NCBI GenBank assembly: GCA_009774625.1
Contig: VSOB01000014.1
Location: 1 to 56,035, forward strand
Direction: 5' to 3'
DNA: 56,035 nt
From: Lachnospiraceae bacterium
Lineage (GTDB): Bacteria > Bacillota > Clostridia > Lachnospirales > Lachnospiraceae
The notes beneath the pieces were generated by a model. It did no database searches and was not told the DNA's origin. It was given only the letters and a program-made list of their open reading frames with translations. Position 1 is the stretch's first letter; every line of letters begins with the position of its first letter. A program made the position numbers and the translations under genes. Below are positions 17,932-26,106 of the stretch, one piece after another.

Positions 17932-19409
17932 CAGCTCTTGCCTCCCTTCTTCTTATAATTCATTGGCAAACACACAAGCAGAATACAGTCCCCTTCATCT
18001 GGAGAGGAAAGCCCCCTATCTTTCATATCCTGTTTGCTCTCTACTTTCTGTTTGGCATTACTCCCAAACTCAAATTTCCGGCAAGACAGCTGGCCGATAA
18101 GGTCACTGTCATCCGGCAAGATCACTTCTGGCACATGGGGGCGCCCGAAATCATCATATGGCGCAATCAGATCCCTTACCACCCCCATCATATAGGTTGT
18201 CGAATCCGCATAATGCCGGTGCTTTATGGGCACTCCGAAATTCACTGCCAGAACAGCCATATCCCCAAACACTTCCGGCTCAGAACGTTTCCAGTTTCTC
18301 AGCTGATCAACAACACCGCCACCGACACCGCCATCATCGACTTTCACGCCAATCTGTCCCTGGAATCTAAACCGCTGCTTCAATTCCTTATAGAGCCGTG
18401 CTATCATGCTGGCCGTCCAGGTGGTATCCTTCCCGTTGTACTTTTTATAGATTTGGACTACTTCATTTACCCGGTACCCTATGCAGGTTTTATCATCGCC
18501 AAACCGGGCCACGTCACAGCCTATCTCAATCAGCTCCACTCCGCTCACATCTACCGGCTGGAGATTCCCGGCACCGTCCCGGTATTTCCCGAATGCTCTG
18601 GCTGTAGGCTCTGACATTTCGGTTTTGATACTCTGCTCCAGAAACGAGATGGGGATAAACACATCATCTTCCTGCTCTGGAAACTCCCCATATACACGGA
18701 CACGGACCACATTGCTGCGTTCCCCATACTTTCGCTTCATAGCATCGATATTCTCTTTATTGGTACGCTTGCTATGCTCCGCATTTACCGTATGACAGCG
18801 ATACAAGGCCCTGTCTGCAGTATGGCTTTCATAAAACGTGCCGCTGGTCTTTGTCGGATTGCCCATCAGCAGAAGTTTGTTATTGGCTCCGGCCAGAGTA
18901 CCAGTAATTGCCTCCATAATCGGATCTGCTACGCCCGATGCCTCATCCACAATGAAGAGCATATTGTCCTCATGGAATCCCTGCATATTCTCCGGCTTGG
19001 TCGCTGTCCTCGCTACCGCAAACCAGCGTTTTTCATATCCAATCATATAAACATATGTTTTGGTCCATTTAAGAAGCATTGGAAGCAACGGAGAGTTATT
19101 CATCCATTTATCAACCTCAGACCACAATACATCGTGAAGTTGCTGCTTTGTAGGGGCTGTAGCCACAATGCGTGGATACGGAAAGCAAACCAGGAACCAA
19201 AGAAGCAGTGCCGCTTCCTCACCGGTTTTCCCGACACCTTGCCCTGATTTGACTGACACTCTCGGATAATCCCTCAAATCATAGGCCACCTCGATCTGCC
19301 AATCATCCGGTTCAAACAGCAATACCTCGCGCATAAATAAAACCGGATCGCTTCGCCACAGCGGGATGCTTTCATCAAGGAATTCTTCAAGCCATTTTTC
19401 ACTTTTCAT
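17931..19409 (-). CDS. Terminase large subunit
   Basis: A 492-residue packaging motor. The ATPase domain has Walker A SGQGVGKT (residues 55-62) and Walker B LFIVDEASG (about 151-159), and a coupling motif region GNPTKTSG. The C-terminal nuclease domain shows GCDVARFGDDKT (Asp near 299) and KVDDGGVG (Asp near 358-359), the acidic residues of the RNase H-like fold. It overlaps the small subunit by 11 bases and the portal gene by one, so packaging genes are translationally coupled. All functional motifs look intact. Confidence 0.96.
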   Translation of the reverse strand: MKSEKWLEEFLDESIPLWRSDPVLFMREVLLFEPDDWQIEVAYDLRDYPRVSVKSGQGVGKTGEEAALLLWFLVCFPYPRIVATAPTKQQLHDVLWSEVDKWMNNSPLLPMLLKWTKTYVYMIGYEKRWFAVARTATKPENMQGFHEDNMLFIVDEASGVADPIMEAITGTLAGANNKLLLMGNPTKTSGTFYESHTADRALYRCHTVNAEHSKRTNKENIDAMKRKYGERSNVVRVRVYGEFPEQEDDVFIPISFLEQSIKTEMSEPTARAFGKYRDGAGNLQPVDVSGVELIEIGCDVARFGDDKTCIGYRVNEVVQIYKKYNGKDTTWTASMIARLYKELKQRFRFQGQIGVKVDDGGVGGGVVDQLRNWKRSEPEVFGDMAVLAVNFGVPIKHRHYADSTTYMMGVVRDLIAPYDDFGRPHVPEVILPDDSDLIGQLSCRKFEFGSNAKQKVESKQDMKDRGLSSPDEGDCILLVCLPMNYKKKGGKS

Positions 19410-20187
19410 CCCGCTGCCTCCTTGCCTCCAGAACTTTTTGGGCCCAGGTCTTCACAATATCATTGCCAGCCTCTTCATTTTCCATCTTCTGGTTCTCTGT
19501 CCTGAGTCTCGACAACGCCTCTATAGCCTTCGTCTTTGCCCTCTGCACTTTGGTTAATTCAGCCTCCAGGGCCATTATGCTGTTCATGACAGCTTCCGTA
19601 TGGGTAACACTGGTTTCTGTTACCTTCTTATATTTTCCGGCACCAACACTCTCCCCGTCAAAATCTGTCACATCCTCCACCTTTTTGGTCTTGGATGCCG
19701 CTTTTACGGATAGCCCATGGTTCTCCGCTTCCAGCTCTCGGTAGTGCTTGATCCTCTGCATCAGACGGCGTTCCCGTATGGAGAACATTTGCAGCTGCAT
19801 AAGCAGGTGTTCTTCCTCGGAATCCCCCATACTTTCAATCATGCCCAGTTCTTCATCGTCCAGGGTATCCCAGTATACCTTGGAATAGGCTCCATGTGTT
19901 TCTGCATTTTTATTTCTTTTAGGGGTAGATGGAGCATGGCCAGCAGCATTCTTATTCCCTCTCGGCGCTCCTTTTGGTTTCCGAGCGTTCGGTTTCTTTT
20001 TATCCGAGCGTTCGGTTTCTTTTTTTTTACTCTGTTCGCCTTCACTTTCATCCCATTTTTGGGTAGATTTCCATCTACGGACAGTGCTGTCTGGTACGCC
20101 GATTTTCTTCGCAATATCAACCAGTTTCATCCCATCCTGGTATAGCTTTTCTGCTTCAATACTGCTTGGGCTTCTTGCTCTTGCCAT
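19399..20187 (-). CDS. Terminase small subunit (XtmA-like)
   Basis: A 262-residue protein with an N-terminal helix-turn-helix (KLVDIAKKIGVPDSTVRRWKSTQKW, residues about 21-45), a basic linker with PNARKPKGAPRGNKNAAGH, and C-terminal helices including RRLMQRIKHYRELEAE. This is the XtmA-type small terminase layout, which recognises the packaging site and loads the large subunit. It directly precedes and overlaps the large subunit gene. A terminator-like hairpin sits just upstream of it, so it may have its own transcript start or rely on read-through. Confidence 0.88.
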   Translation of the reverse strand: MARARSPSSIEAEKLYQDGMKLVDIAKKIGVPDSTVRRWKSTQKWDESEGEQSKKKETERSDKKKPNARKPKGAPRGNKNAAGHAPSTPKRNKNAETHGAYSKVYWDTLDDEELGMIESMGDSEEEHLLMQLQMFSIRERRLMQRIKHYRELEAENHGLSVKAASKTKKVEDVTDFDGESVGAGKYKKVTETSVTHTEAVMNSIMALEAELTKVQRAKTKAIEALSRLRTENQKMENEEAGNDIVKTWAQKVLEARRQRDEK

Positions 20188-20222
20188 TCATCACCACCTC
20201 GCTATTTGTTTTGTTTTCATAA

Positions 20223-20249
20223 AAACAGAGGGAGGCAATGCACTCCCTC
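20223..20249 (-). terminator. Hairpin terminator upstream of terminase genes
   Basis: GAGGGAG and CTCCCTC (20249-20243 and 20234-20228 on the minus strand) form a perfect seven-base stem with an eight-base loop, followed on that strand by TGTTTTTATG. It ends the ParB/PP-loop gene group before the terminase genes. Nothing else recognisable is in this 97-base gap. Confidence 0.6.
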
Positions 20250-20284
20250 GTTGTTGCGTCATACGGATACCGATTGATTTAACA

Positions 20285-20806
20285 TTAAATCTTCGTTATA
20301 AACTCCGCTTTGGAAAACCCCTGTTCTGGTCTAATCATCATTTTCAGGAAATCCTCTTTTGAGAATTCCGAAAGCCGGAAAATTTCCTCCGGTCTCATTC
20401 CCAGCTGCTTCCCAATCTCTTCCACAGATTTCCCCTCTGCCATCAGCTCCTTAACAATTGCTTTCATGGGCCCCAGCAGATGCGTACCTCTCGCCCGGTT
20501 ATGGGTAACAGTTCCATAAATATTCCCGGCCTTATCCTTATGATCCACAATTACCACCGGCACTTTCCCGTCCAGCATGGAAATCAGAGGCTCTTCTCCT
20601 GCAACCGTCCATCTGTGGAATCCGTCAATGATCGTAAAATCCGGCCTTACCACAATCGGCAAAGTCCATCCATTGGCAAGTATGGATTGCTTCAGCAATT
20701 CCAGGTTCTGCTTTGATACTTTGTTTGGGTTGTAGTCATTCGGTTTTACACTCCCCCTGTCTACCCACCGGAGCGTTGACAGAGGGCCGGCTATCTTATT
20801 ATCCAT
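20285..20806 (-). CDS. ParB-like nuclease domain protein (IbrB-like), first copy
   Basis: A 173-residue protein with an N-terminal ParB/sulfiredoxin-type domain (VKPNDYNPNKVS, then IIDGFHRWTVA with the conserved GFHR) and a C-terminal helix-turn-helix-like part (EEIGKQLGMRPEEIFRL). I chose ATG 20806: GGAGGGG is upstream and the start overlaps the stop of the DUF3440 gene by eight bases (ATGGATAA). Pairing of such a ParB protein with a DUF3440 PP-loop protein is the IbrA/IbrB arrangement known from enterobacterial prophages. DNA or nucleotide binding is expected. The actual substrate is unknown. Confidence 0.75.
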   Translation of the reverse strand: MDNKIAGPLSTLRWVDRGSVKPNDYNPNKVSKQNLELLKQSILANGWTLPIVVRPDFTIIDGFHRWTVAGEEPLISMLDGKVPVVIVDHKDKAGNIYGTVTHNRARGTHLLGPMKAIVKELMAEGKSVEEIGKQLGMRPEEIFRLSEFSKEDFLKMMIRPEQGFSKAEFITKI

Positions 20807-21947
20807 TCGGCAGCCCCTCCTTTTTCTTGGCTTCTGTGATATATTTCCCATAGATCCTCTGGTATAGCGCCCGGAACGAACGCAGCTTCGGATCGCCCGA
20901 TATAAGCCCTTCATAAATCGCCTTGCAGTCCTTATTGTCCGCAATAGCAGAAACACTCATAAAAAAGTTTCGGTATCGGTTGGCCACATATCGCTTATGC
21001 TCTGTCCGAAAATTCCCATCCATGTCAGAGAACAGCTCCAGAAGCGCCGCCTTGTAATCCTTTTCAGCGCTCCCCTTTTCATTCTGCTTTCTGGCTGTGG
21101 TATTTCTCCCGAACATCTCACTGTCCCAATAGAGGGCAGCGAGATAAGCGTTTGGTTCCCTACGGATGATCCGCTCCATCAGATCCGGATAATACTCATT
21201 CATTTTCACAAGGCTCTTGGCCGTGTCAATGGAAAAAAACTGCGATACCCTCAGCTGGCCCTTCTTTGTCCCGGACTGCCATAAAAACAGGTATATCTCC
21301 GGAATATCCACTTTTTCCCGCAGAAGATAGAGCCATACATCATTGTTGGTCCAATCATAGATTGGGAATACCTGGTGCTTATTCGTCATGGACTTTCCGG
21401 CTCTCAACATTACTGCGATATTTTGCAGGCGCTGTACGGATTCTGCTGTCCGGATTCCGGTTATGGTAATCCCCGCTGTGCATAGCCTCGGCAGAAAATC
21501 CTGATACGCATCTATGCGGGGCCGCAAGAGCGGATGGTCCCGGATTGCGAATGATGGGGGCTGCCTTACCCATACATCCTTTTTATATCTGTCCCAGCAG
21601 ATGAAAGTTTCATCGTTGGACAGTTCGTTAAAGCAGTTGTAGTGTTTCACCTCAAGGCAGAACCACTCAAACTTTGCCCCAACTAACATGAATTTTTTGC
21701 GCCATTCCCGCACCTTTTCCTCCATGCATGGGAAAATGGCTTCTTCATCAATGAATTGCACAATGAGCTGCGCCGGATCGATCTCGCCAGTCTGGATCAG
21801 ATTCATTACCAGCTGCGACATGCAAAGGCTGTCTTTCCCACCGCTGAAAGACATATAAACCGGGAGACCATTTCGGAAAACATTCCGGATCCTGATCTTT
21901 GCAGCTTCCACCACATCGATGCTGGCCGGGCATCTTTTTATAGCCAT
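20799..21947 (-). CDS. DUF3440 PAPS-reductase-like PP-loop protein (IbrA-like)
   Basis: A 382-residue protein with PP-loop SGGKDS at residues 35-40 and the DUF3440 layout (IYDWTNNDVWLYL, DIPEIYLFLWQSGTKKGQLRVSQFF, REPNAYLAALYW). PP-loop enzymes activate a substrate with ATP. PAPS reductase relatives handle sulfur or modify nucleic acids. The preferred start, ATG 21947, has GGAGAAA upstream. It overlaps both neighbours, a ParB protein on each side. In E. coli the related IbrA works with IbrB in gene regulation. The role in this phage is unknown. Confidence 0.78.
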   Translation of the reverse strand: MAIKRCPASIDVVEAAKIRIRNVFRNGLPVYMSFSGGKDSLCMSQLVMNLIQTGEIDPAQLIVQFIDEEAIFPCMEEKVREWRKKFMLVGAKFEWFCLEVKHYNCFNELSNDETFICWDRYKKDVWVRQPPSFAIRDHPLLRPRIDAYQDFLPRLCTAGITITGIRTAESVQRLQNIAVMLRAGKSMTNKHQVFPIYDWTNNDVWLYLLREKVDIPEIYLFLWQSGTKKGQLRVSQFFSIDTAKSLVKMNEYYPDLMERIIRREPNAYLAALYWDSEMFGRNTTARKQNEKGSAEKDYKAALLELFSDMDGNFRTEHKRYVANRYRNFFMSVSAIADNKDCKAIYEGLISGDPKLRSFRALYQRIYGKYITEAKKKEGLPNG

Positions 21948-22564
21948 ATCTTTTCTCCACATTTCGGGCAGACAACAAATTTTCTTATCTCGGTGGGATC
22001 TTCATTGTCTGCCACCGGCTCCTGCTGCACCACTGCGGCCGGGGCCTGTTCTGACTGCTGTTCTCCCTGGCTGGCCTGCATCTGCTGATCCCTTTTCTCC
22101 GCCGCCTCCTTAATGCTCCGGATCTCATCTTCATCAAGGGTTCCATATTCAGAAAGCTTGCTTGTGATATCCTCGGCCTCCGACACCATCTGTTTCAGTA
22201 TTTCTTCATCAAATCCGGGAATATCCAGATCGCCCTGCAGGTCCTCCAAAAAGCTGTTCAACGTCTCCAGGTTCTCAATCCCCAGGCTGAAAATCTTATT
22301 GTCGGCGATCATCAGCTTCTTTTTCTGATTTTCAGTGAGATTATCATACCGGTACACGTCTGCTGTGTCCTTCCCCATCGCAACGAGGGTATCATACAGG
22401 CCGTTCCCTGCCAGAATGATATTCTTTTCATCCACGACAATCGGCCTGATCTGCCCGAACATTTCCACGCTCCGGCGAAATTCTTTGATCTGCTGCTCTG
22501 TATGAATCCTGACATTCTTCTCAGGCTTTACCAGATCAGCCAATTTCATTTTTACCACTTTCAT
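21938..22564 (-). CDS. ParB-domain protein with C-terminal zinc ribbon, second copy
   Basis: A 208-residue protein. Its N-terminal domain is ParB-like (VKPEKNVRIHTEQQIKEFRRS, GQIRPIVVDE) but the usual G-H/N-x-R box reads AGNGLYDTL, so the canonical arginine is missing. The C-terminus carries one CPKCGEKIW knuckle after a Gln/Glu-rich linker. ATG 22564 is chosen: GGAGG lies eight bases upstream. The gene overlaps the DUF3440 gene. It may be a diverged adaptor partner of the PP-loop proteins on either side. Confidence 0.7.
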   Translation of the reverse strand: MKVVKMKLADLVKPEKNVRIHTEQQIKEFRRSVEMFGQIRPIVVDEKNIILAGNGLYDTLVAMGKDTADVYRYDNLTENQKKKLMIADNKIFSLGIENLETLNSFLEDLQGDLDIPGFDEEILKQMVSEAEDITSKLSEYGTLDEDEIRSIKEAAEKRDQQMQASQGEQQSEQAPAAVVQQEPVADNEDPTEIRKFVVCPKCGEKIWL

Positions 22565-22579
22565 ATCTGCATCCTCCAA

Positions 22580-22690
22580 ACTGATTTGGAAGGAGCGTCT
22601 GCGACGTATTATTTATATGCCATCTGCAAATAGCAAAAATTGACAACTATTGCGGACATTTGCCTGCAAGTGCTGTCAAGTGAAAACATT
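22580..22690. other. Gap with sequence shared with the 46.6 kb origin-like region
   Basis: This 110-base gap between the second ParB gene and the second PP-loop gene holds TGCGGACATTTG (22651-22662). The same 12 bases occur in reverse orientation at 46696-46707, and both sites also have GCAAGTGC/GCACTTGC nearby. Two TTGACA-like boxes occur but no well-spaced -10 accompanies them. It may be a binding site for a phage DNA-binding protein. I see no gene in it. Confidence 0.4.
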
Positions 22691-23476
22691 TTATTTCAGA
22701 CTATCCAGAAAGTCTTTTGCGCTCTGGATATGTTCTGCCGCCTCCGTTACGATAGAGCCGTCTATCTCATAGATCTCTGCCCAGGCATTTTCCACGCTTC
22801 CGGTCCACTGCCTTGCCGGCCATGGATGCGTTCCGCAGAGATACCCGTTTTTCCAGTCATAGATCGGCGGCATCTCCAGATTGTGATAATGGATATATGC
22901 CAGCATCTGTTCATGGGTCCAGTCGGAGAGCGGGCTGTATCTCGTCACGCCCTGATTGTTGGTATAGATATTGTCTCCCCTTCCCACATAGTTCCCATCT
23001 GCCCGCCGGCGCCCCAAAAGCATCATATCCAGCTGGTTCTCTTTGTAATACTTCGCCTGCCCTCTATGCTGAACGATCTGGAACCACATAGACGCATATT
23101 TGCTGTCCTGTGGGAAAAGCATCTGCGGATGGGCGGTCAGCCATTTCATGTCCTGTCCTGTGTTGATTATGGACAATTCCGGAGGCTTATGAGCATCCAC
23201 CCATTCTATAAACGCTTTGTACTCCAAATTGCAGATAACGAGCACACAGGAGCCTATCCCTGCCATACGGCAGATTTCTCCCAAGACCAGGGAATCCTTT
23301 CCGCCGCTCCACGCATATGCGGCTTTCTTGCCCCTGGTTTTCTTTTTGATCTCCTTCACGGTTTTATCCACCAGCTGATCCAGCTCTTTCCGGCTCACGG
23401 CCTGCTCGATCTTTGCAAATGCCTCGATCCATTCGGAATTTTTGATCCTTTGCTTTCTTCCGAGTATTTCACCCAT
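22691..23476 (-). CDS. PAPS-reductase-like PP-loop protein, second type
   Basis: A 261-residue protein with PP-loop SGGKDS (about residues 57-62, in AYAWSGGKDSLVLG) and the family region YSPLSDWTHEQMLAYI followed by MPPIYDWKNG. It is clearly different from the DUF3440 protein nearby, so the phage has two distinct PP-loop enzymes. The preferred ATG 23476 overlaps the symporter stop by eight bases. GTG 23485 is possible. Possible substrates are sulfur carriers or nucleobases. No iron-sulfur cysteine pair characteristic of true assimilatory reductases is evident. Confidence 0.75.
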   Translation of the reverse strand: MGEILGRKQRIKNSEWIEAFAKIEQAVSRKELDQLVDKTVKEIKKKTRGKKAAYAWSGGKDSLVLGEICRMAGIGSCVLVICNLEYKAFIEWVDAHKPPELSIINTGQDMKWLTAHPQMLFPQDSKYASMWFQIVQHRGQAKYYKENQLDMMLLGRRRADGNYVGRGDNIYTNNQGVTRYSPLSDWTHEQMLAYIHYHNLEMPPIYDWKNGYLCGTHPWPARQWTGSVENAWAEIYEIDGSIVTEAAEHIQSAKDFLDSLK

Positions 23477-24854
23477 GGTCCTCACCCCGCTTTCTGGTCA
23501 CGGCCAAGGCCACGGCTCCGGAGAGGAAAACGGTCAGAAGGCTCCCTGCAGTCTTGCAAATGGCGATTCCCTTTATATTTCCATACCCGAACACCGGCAG
23601 GCCGATCAGCATGGCGGAGGTAACTCCTGCCACGATGCCCTGCGGCACCAGCCTTACGCCTTTAAGGGTAAGAACCGTTGGCAACAATGTGGAGGCTCTA
23701 AGCGTTCCGTACATCAGGAAAAGGTGCGTTACCGTCAGCCCCGGGATATTTGCTACCGCAATGCCGGCGGCCAACAGCAAGATCATGGAGAGCTTTGTTT
23801 TCCCCATTGTATTTTTCCGAAAAATGTCTGTTGTGAGAGAAGATACTGCGCACAGGTTACTGTCCATCGTCGATAGCAGGCCGGAAATGATCATAAACAA
23901 AAACGGGATCACCGCCCAGGCCGGAAATAACATGCTTATCAACTCAAAATTGACCACCCCGGTATCCACCGCGGCATATTCCATGCCGGCGCCGATAAAT
24001 CCGAGGATCCCCATCGACAGCGGCACAATGCCAAACAGCAGAGCTCCTACCAGAAATGCCCTGCCGATCCTTTCTTTTTTCACGCAGAAAGCCCTTTGCC
24101 AAAAGCACTGATCCCCAAACGGCCCGGATATAAGCCCGATTGTGGTCGGAAGCCCAAATCCGAGGAAAATCTCCAGTCCACTTGCCGAGAACAGGCGTCC
24201 GGCATCCCCTGTGGCCCCTCTTAAACCCGTAAGCAGCGTTTCCAGCCCTCCGCCATTCTTTACACCAAAAGCCACAAAACCTATGCTGGCGGCCAACATG
24301 AAGACCATCTGAATAGCATCTGTCAGTATCGAGGCCCTTATCCCGGAAAACTGGGAATAGGAAAACGCAATCGCCGCCATGATCACCGTCATGGCGGTAA
24401 ACGGGATCCCGGTAAGCATACTTAAAATCTTGCTGCCTGCCAGCAGCTGCACCCCGGTAGATAATACCGACAATGCGCCGAGCTGGAGCAGATAAACGTT
24501 CTTCACGGAGCCGGACCGGTATTTTTCATGCATATACCCGGAAAGAGTGATCCCCTCCGGCATTTCCTCCCTTATCCTTTTTGCAAAAGGGATGAACAGT
24601 ATCAGGCAAAGCACATTCGGTACCAGGAACCAGAAGAGCCCTGCAAAGCCCTTTGTGTATGCGTTCTCGGTTGACGTGAACAGCGCCGGCGCCCATATCC
24701 ATGTGGCGGCTATGCTCAGCGCGGATATTCCCCACCCGATATCTCTATTCCCGACACAGAACCTTTCGACATTGCCCTCTTTTTTTGTCATAAGCACCGT
24801 TGCCCCAAACATTACCACCGCATAGGCCAACAGCACGATCAAAGTGTAATTCAT
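23469..24854 (-). CDS. Sodium:solute symporter family protein
   Basis: A 461-residue, 12-13 helix membrane protein of the SSS family (same superfamily as PutP and PanF). Landmarks are WGISALSIAATWIWAPALF in helices 1-2, SGIRASILTDAIQMVFML in the sodium-site region, and GPFGDQCFWQRAF, a family motif. Strong AAGGAGG lies before ATG 24854. It is the first gene after the late regulator and is translationally coupled to the PP-loop gene. A full-length transporter in a phage late operon is odd. The substrate cannot be read from the sequence. Confidence 0.85.
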   Translation of the reverse strand: MNYTLIVLLAYAVVMFGATVLMTKKEGNVERFCVGNRDIGWGISALSIAATWIWAPALFTSTENAYTKGFAGLFWFLVPNVLCLILFIPFAKRIREEMPEGITLSGYMHEKYRSGSVKNVYLLQLGALSVLSTGVQLLAGSKILSMLTGIPFTAMTVIMAAIAFSYSQFSGIRASILTDAIQMVFMLAASIGFVAFGVKNGGGLETLLTGLRGATGDAGRLFSASGLEIFLGFGLPTTIGLISGPFGDQCFWQRAFCVKKERIGRAFLVGALLFGIVPLSMGILGFIGAGMEYAAVDTGVVNFELISMLFPAWAVIPFLFMIISGLLSTMDSNLCAVSSLTTDIFRKNTMGKTKLSMILLLAAGIAVANIPGLTVTHLFLMYGTLRASTLLPTVLTLKGVRLVPQGIVAGVTSAMLIGLPVFGYGNIKGIAICKTAGSLLTVFLSGAVALAVTRKRGEDHG

Positions 24855-24936
24855 GGTATTCCTCCTTATTTTCTTTTGGAGGAGCCTTCATGCCATCCTC
24901 TCCCTGCTCCATCTCCTTTCCCGGAAAAATTGCACG

Positions 24937-24968
24937 AAAAAGGAAGCCCGGAATACTACCAGGCTTCC
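24937..24968 (-). terminator. Terminator downstream of the ArpU-like regulator
   Basis: On the minus strand GGAAGCC (24968-24962) pairs with GGCTTCC (24948-24942) around a 13-base loop, followed by five T (24941-24937). It ends early transcription after the regulator gene. A promoter-like sequence lies about 30 bases upstream of it (see next entry). Confidence 0.65.
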
Positions 24969-24999
24969 CCGACGTTCGATTTAGAATTTTACGAGTACA

Positions 25000-25028
25000 A
25001 TTTTCCCACTTTTATATTGTAATGTCAA
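25000..25028 (-). promoter_or_regulatory. Candidate late promoter
   Basis: Minus-strand TTGACA (25028-25023), a 17-base spacer and GAAAAT (25005-25000). The -35 is perfect and the -10 matches four of six bases. It lies between the late-regulator gene and the first late gene. The predicted start is only about 25-30 bases before the terminator at 24968, so transcripts would have to pass it. Confidence 0.45.
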
Positions 25029-25053
25029 TGGAAAGTTTTTTGAGCCGGAGGAT

Positions 25054-25806
25054 TTATCGAACGTTCAATCCGTCCACCCCAAAAATGAGCGCCGTCAGCC
25101 TCTCAATCCCTACCCGGAGATCCGAATATACACTGTCCTTGGAAATATTCTGCTTTTCCGCAATCTCCTTGGCCGAAAGCGTATCCTCCGCCATATACAT
25201 ATCCCATACCACATTGTATCGGCGCAGATCAATCTCCCTGTTGGTGGATCTGTCGCAGTAAGAATAATACAATCCGAACATAGTTTCGATATGGGATACA
25301 ATGATAGCCGTCCTGGTGGCGCTGTTCTTGATACTCTGGATGATAACCTCGTCATTATAAATGGACATCATGGATTCCAGAATATCCAGCGCCGACTCCT
25401 TCATCTGCGTCCGGCCAAAAACGGAATTTTCTGCATGCTCCTTCAGCATATGATAATTCCGCAGAAGAAGTTTGGTATTGCGAAGCCGCTTGTCGGCTCG
25501 GTGGCTGCACTCCTTCTTCCGTTCCTGTTCAAATGTCTTGAGCGCCTCCCTTGCCCCAATCGCAGCTGCTTTCTCATATATTTCACGAAGTTCTGTAGCT
25601 GAGAGACACACGATCTTCTCTGGTTTCGCTTCTTCCTCAGCTTTGCGTTTTTGTTCCCGGACCGGCTTTTCCGCATGAGCGCACAGAGCTTCTTCTACTG
25701 CTTCGGGTGTAATTCCCATTTCTGCGGCAATCCTCTCGGTTCTCCAGCCGGCCGATCTGAGTGCCGCCACCTTCCCGGCATCAATATTTTTGTTGTCTGT
25801 TTTCAT
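25054..25806 (-). CDS. ArpU/RinA-like late transcription regulator
   Basis: A 250-residue protein with an N-terminal helix-turn-helix (GWRTERIAAEMGITPEAVEEAL, about residues 21-42), a charged linker, and a C-terminal sigma-region-4-like helix-turn-helix (LSAKEIAEKQNISKDSVYSDL, about 210-231). This is the layout of ArpU/RinA family regulators that switch on late genes in Firmicute phages. It is the last early gene and is followed by the symporter, packaging and structural genes, which fits. AGGAGGG precedes ATG 25806. The N-terminal HTH is a close relative of the small HTH protein at 26103-26324. Confidence 0.8.
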   Translation of the reverse strand: MKTDNKNIDAGKVAALRSAGWRTERIAAEMGITPEAVEEALCAHAEKPVREQKRKAEEEAKPEKIVCLSATELREIYEKAAAIGAREALKTFEQERKKECSHRADKRLRNTKLLLRNYHMLKEHAENSVFGRTQMKESALDILESMMSIYNDEVIIQSIKNSATRTAIIVSHIETMFGLYYSYCDRSTNREIDLRRYNVVWDMYMAEDTLSAKEIAEKQNISKDSVYSDLRVGIERLTALIFGVDGLNVR

Positions 25807-25827
25807 GCAATCGCCCTCCTGATCCTA

Positions 25828-25898
25828 TTTCAATTTCTATCAGATTATGTTATAATCTAACTGTCTGTTGGAGGGTTGCGAAAGCACTCTCCTTTTTT
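25828..25898 (+). ncRNA. Candidate short plus-strand RNA: promoter plus terminator
   Basis: In an otherwise minus-strand region the plus strand has TTTCAA, 17 bases, then perfect TATAAT (25851-25856), and after about 15 bases a hairpin (25870-25892, with a GAAA loop) followed by six T (25893-25898). The -10 lies in a perfect inverted repeat AGATTAT-GTT-ATAATCT (25842-25858). A transcript of about 35-40 bases would result. It may be a small RNA or merely a plus-strand terminator. Confidence 0.35.
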
Positions 25899-26106
25899 AC
25901 TGCCCCAAAAGTGTCTGCAGATAATCTTCCATGGATATCTGTCCCGGGAGATTGTGATCGGCTTCCTCTGCTGGTACCGGCACATCGGCATCCCTGCGGC
26001 TTGCATGCGGGGCAATGCCAAATTTCCTTTTATAGCAGACCGGCCCATATCCCAGTTCCCTGCTCTTTGGGTTCTTTAATTTTCTGCCGCAGATTGAACA
26101 TTTCAT
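25897..26106 (-). CDS. Small zinc-ribbon protein (DUF6011-like)
   Basis: A 69-residue protein beginning KCSICGRKLKNPKSRELGYGPVCYKR, a zinc knuckle with CxxC and a following G-P-x-C, the look of DUF6011-type phage proteins. The C-terminal half is acidic and ends SMEDYLQTLLGQ. It overlaps the HTH gene upstream by four bases (ATGA). It probably binds zinc. The biological role is unknown. Confidence 0.7.
   Translation of the reverse strand: MKCSICGRKLKNPKSRELGYGPVCYKRKFGIAPHASRRDADVPVPAEEADHNLPGQISMEDYLQTLLGQ

Noticed and set aside
22620..22690. A promoter for the second ParB and packaging genes
   Set aside because: TTGACA-like boxes are present but no -10 at 16-18 bases was found. Kept only as a possible binding site.
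24800..24920. Small frame upstream of the symporter as a partner subunit
   Set aside because: The frame starting MEQGEDGMK has an acceptable start but runs into the symporter gene out of frame and shows no membrane segment.
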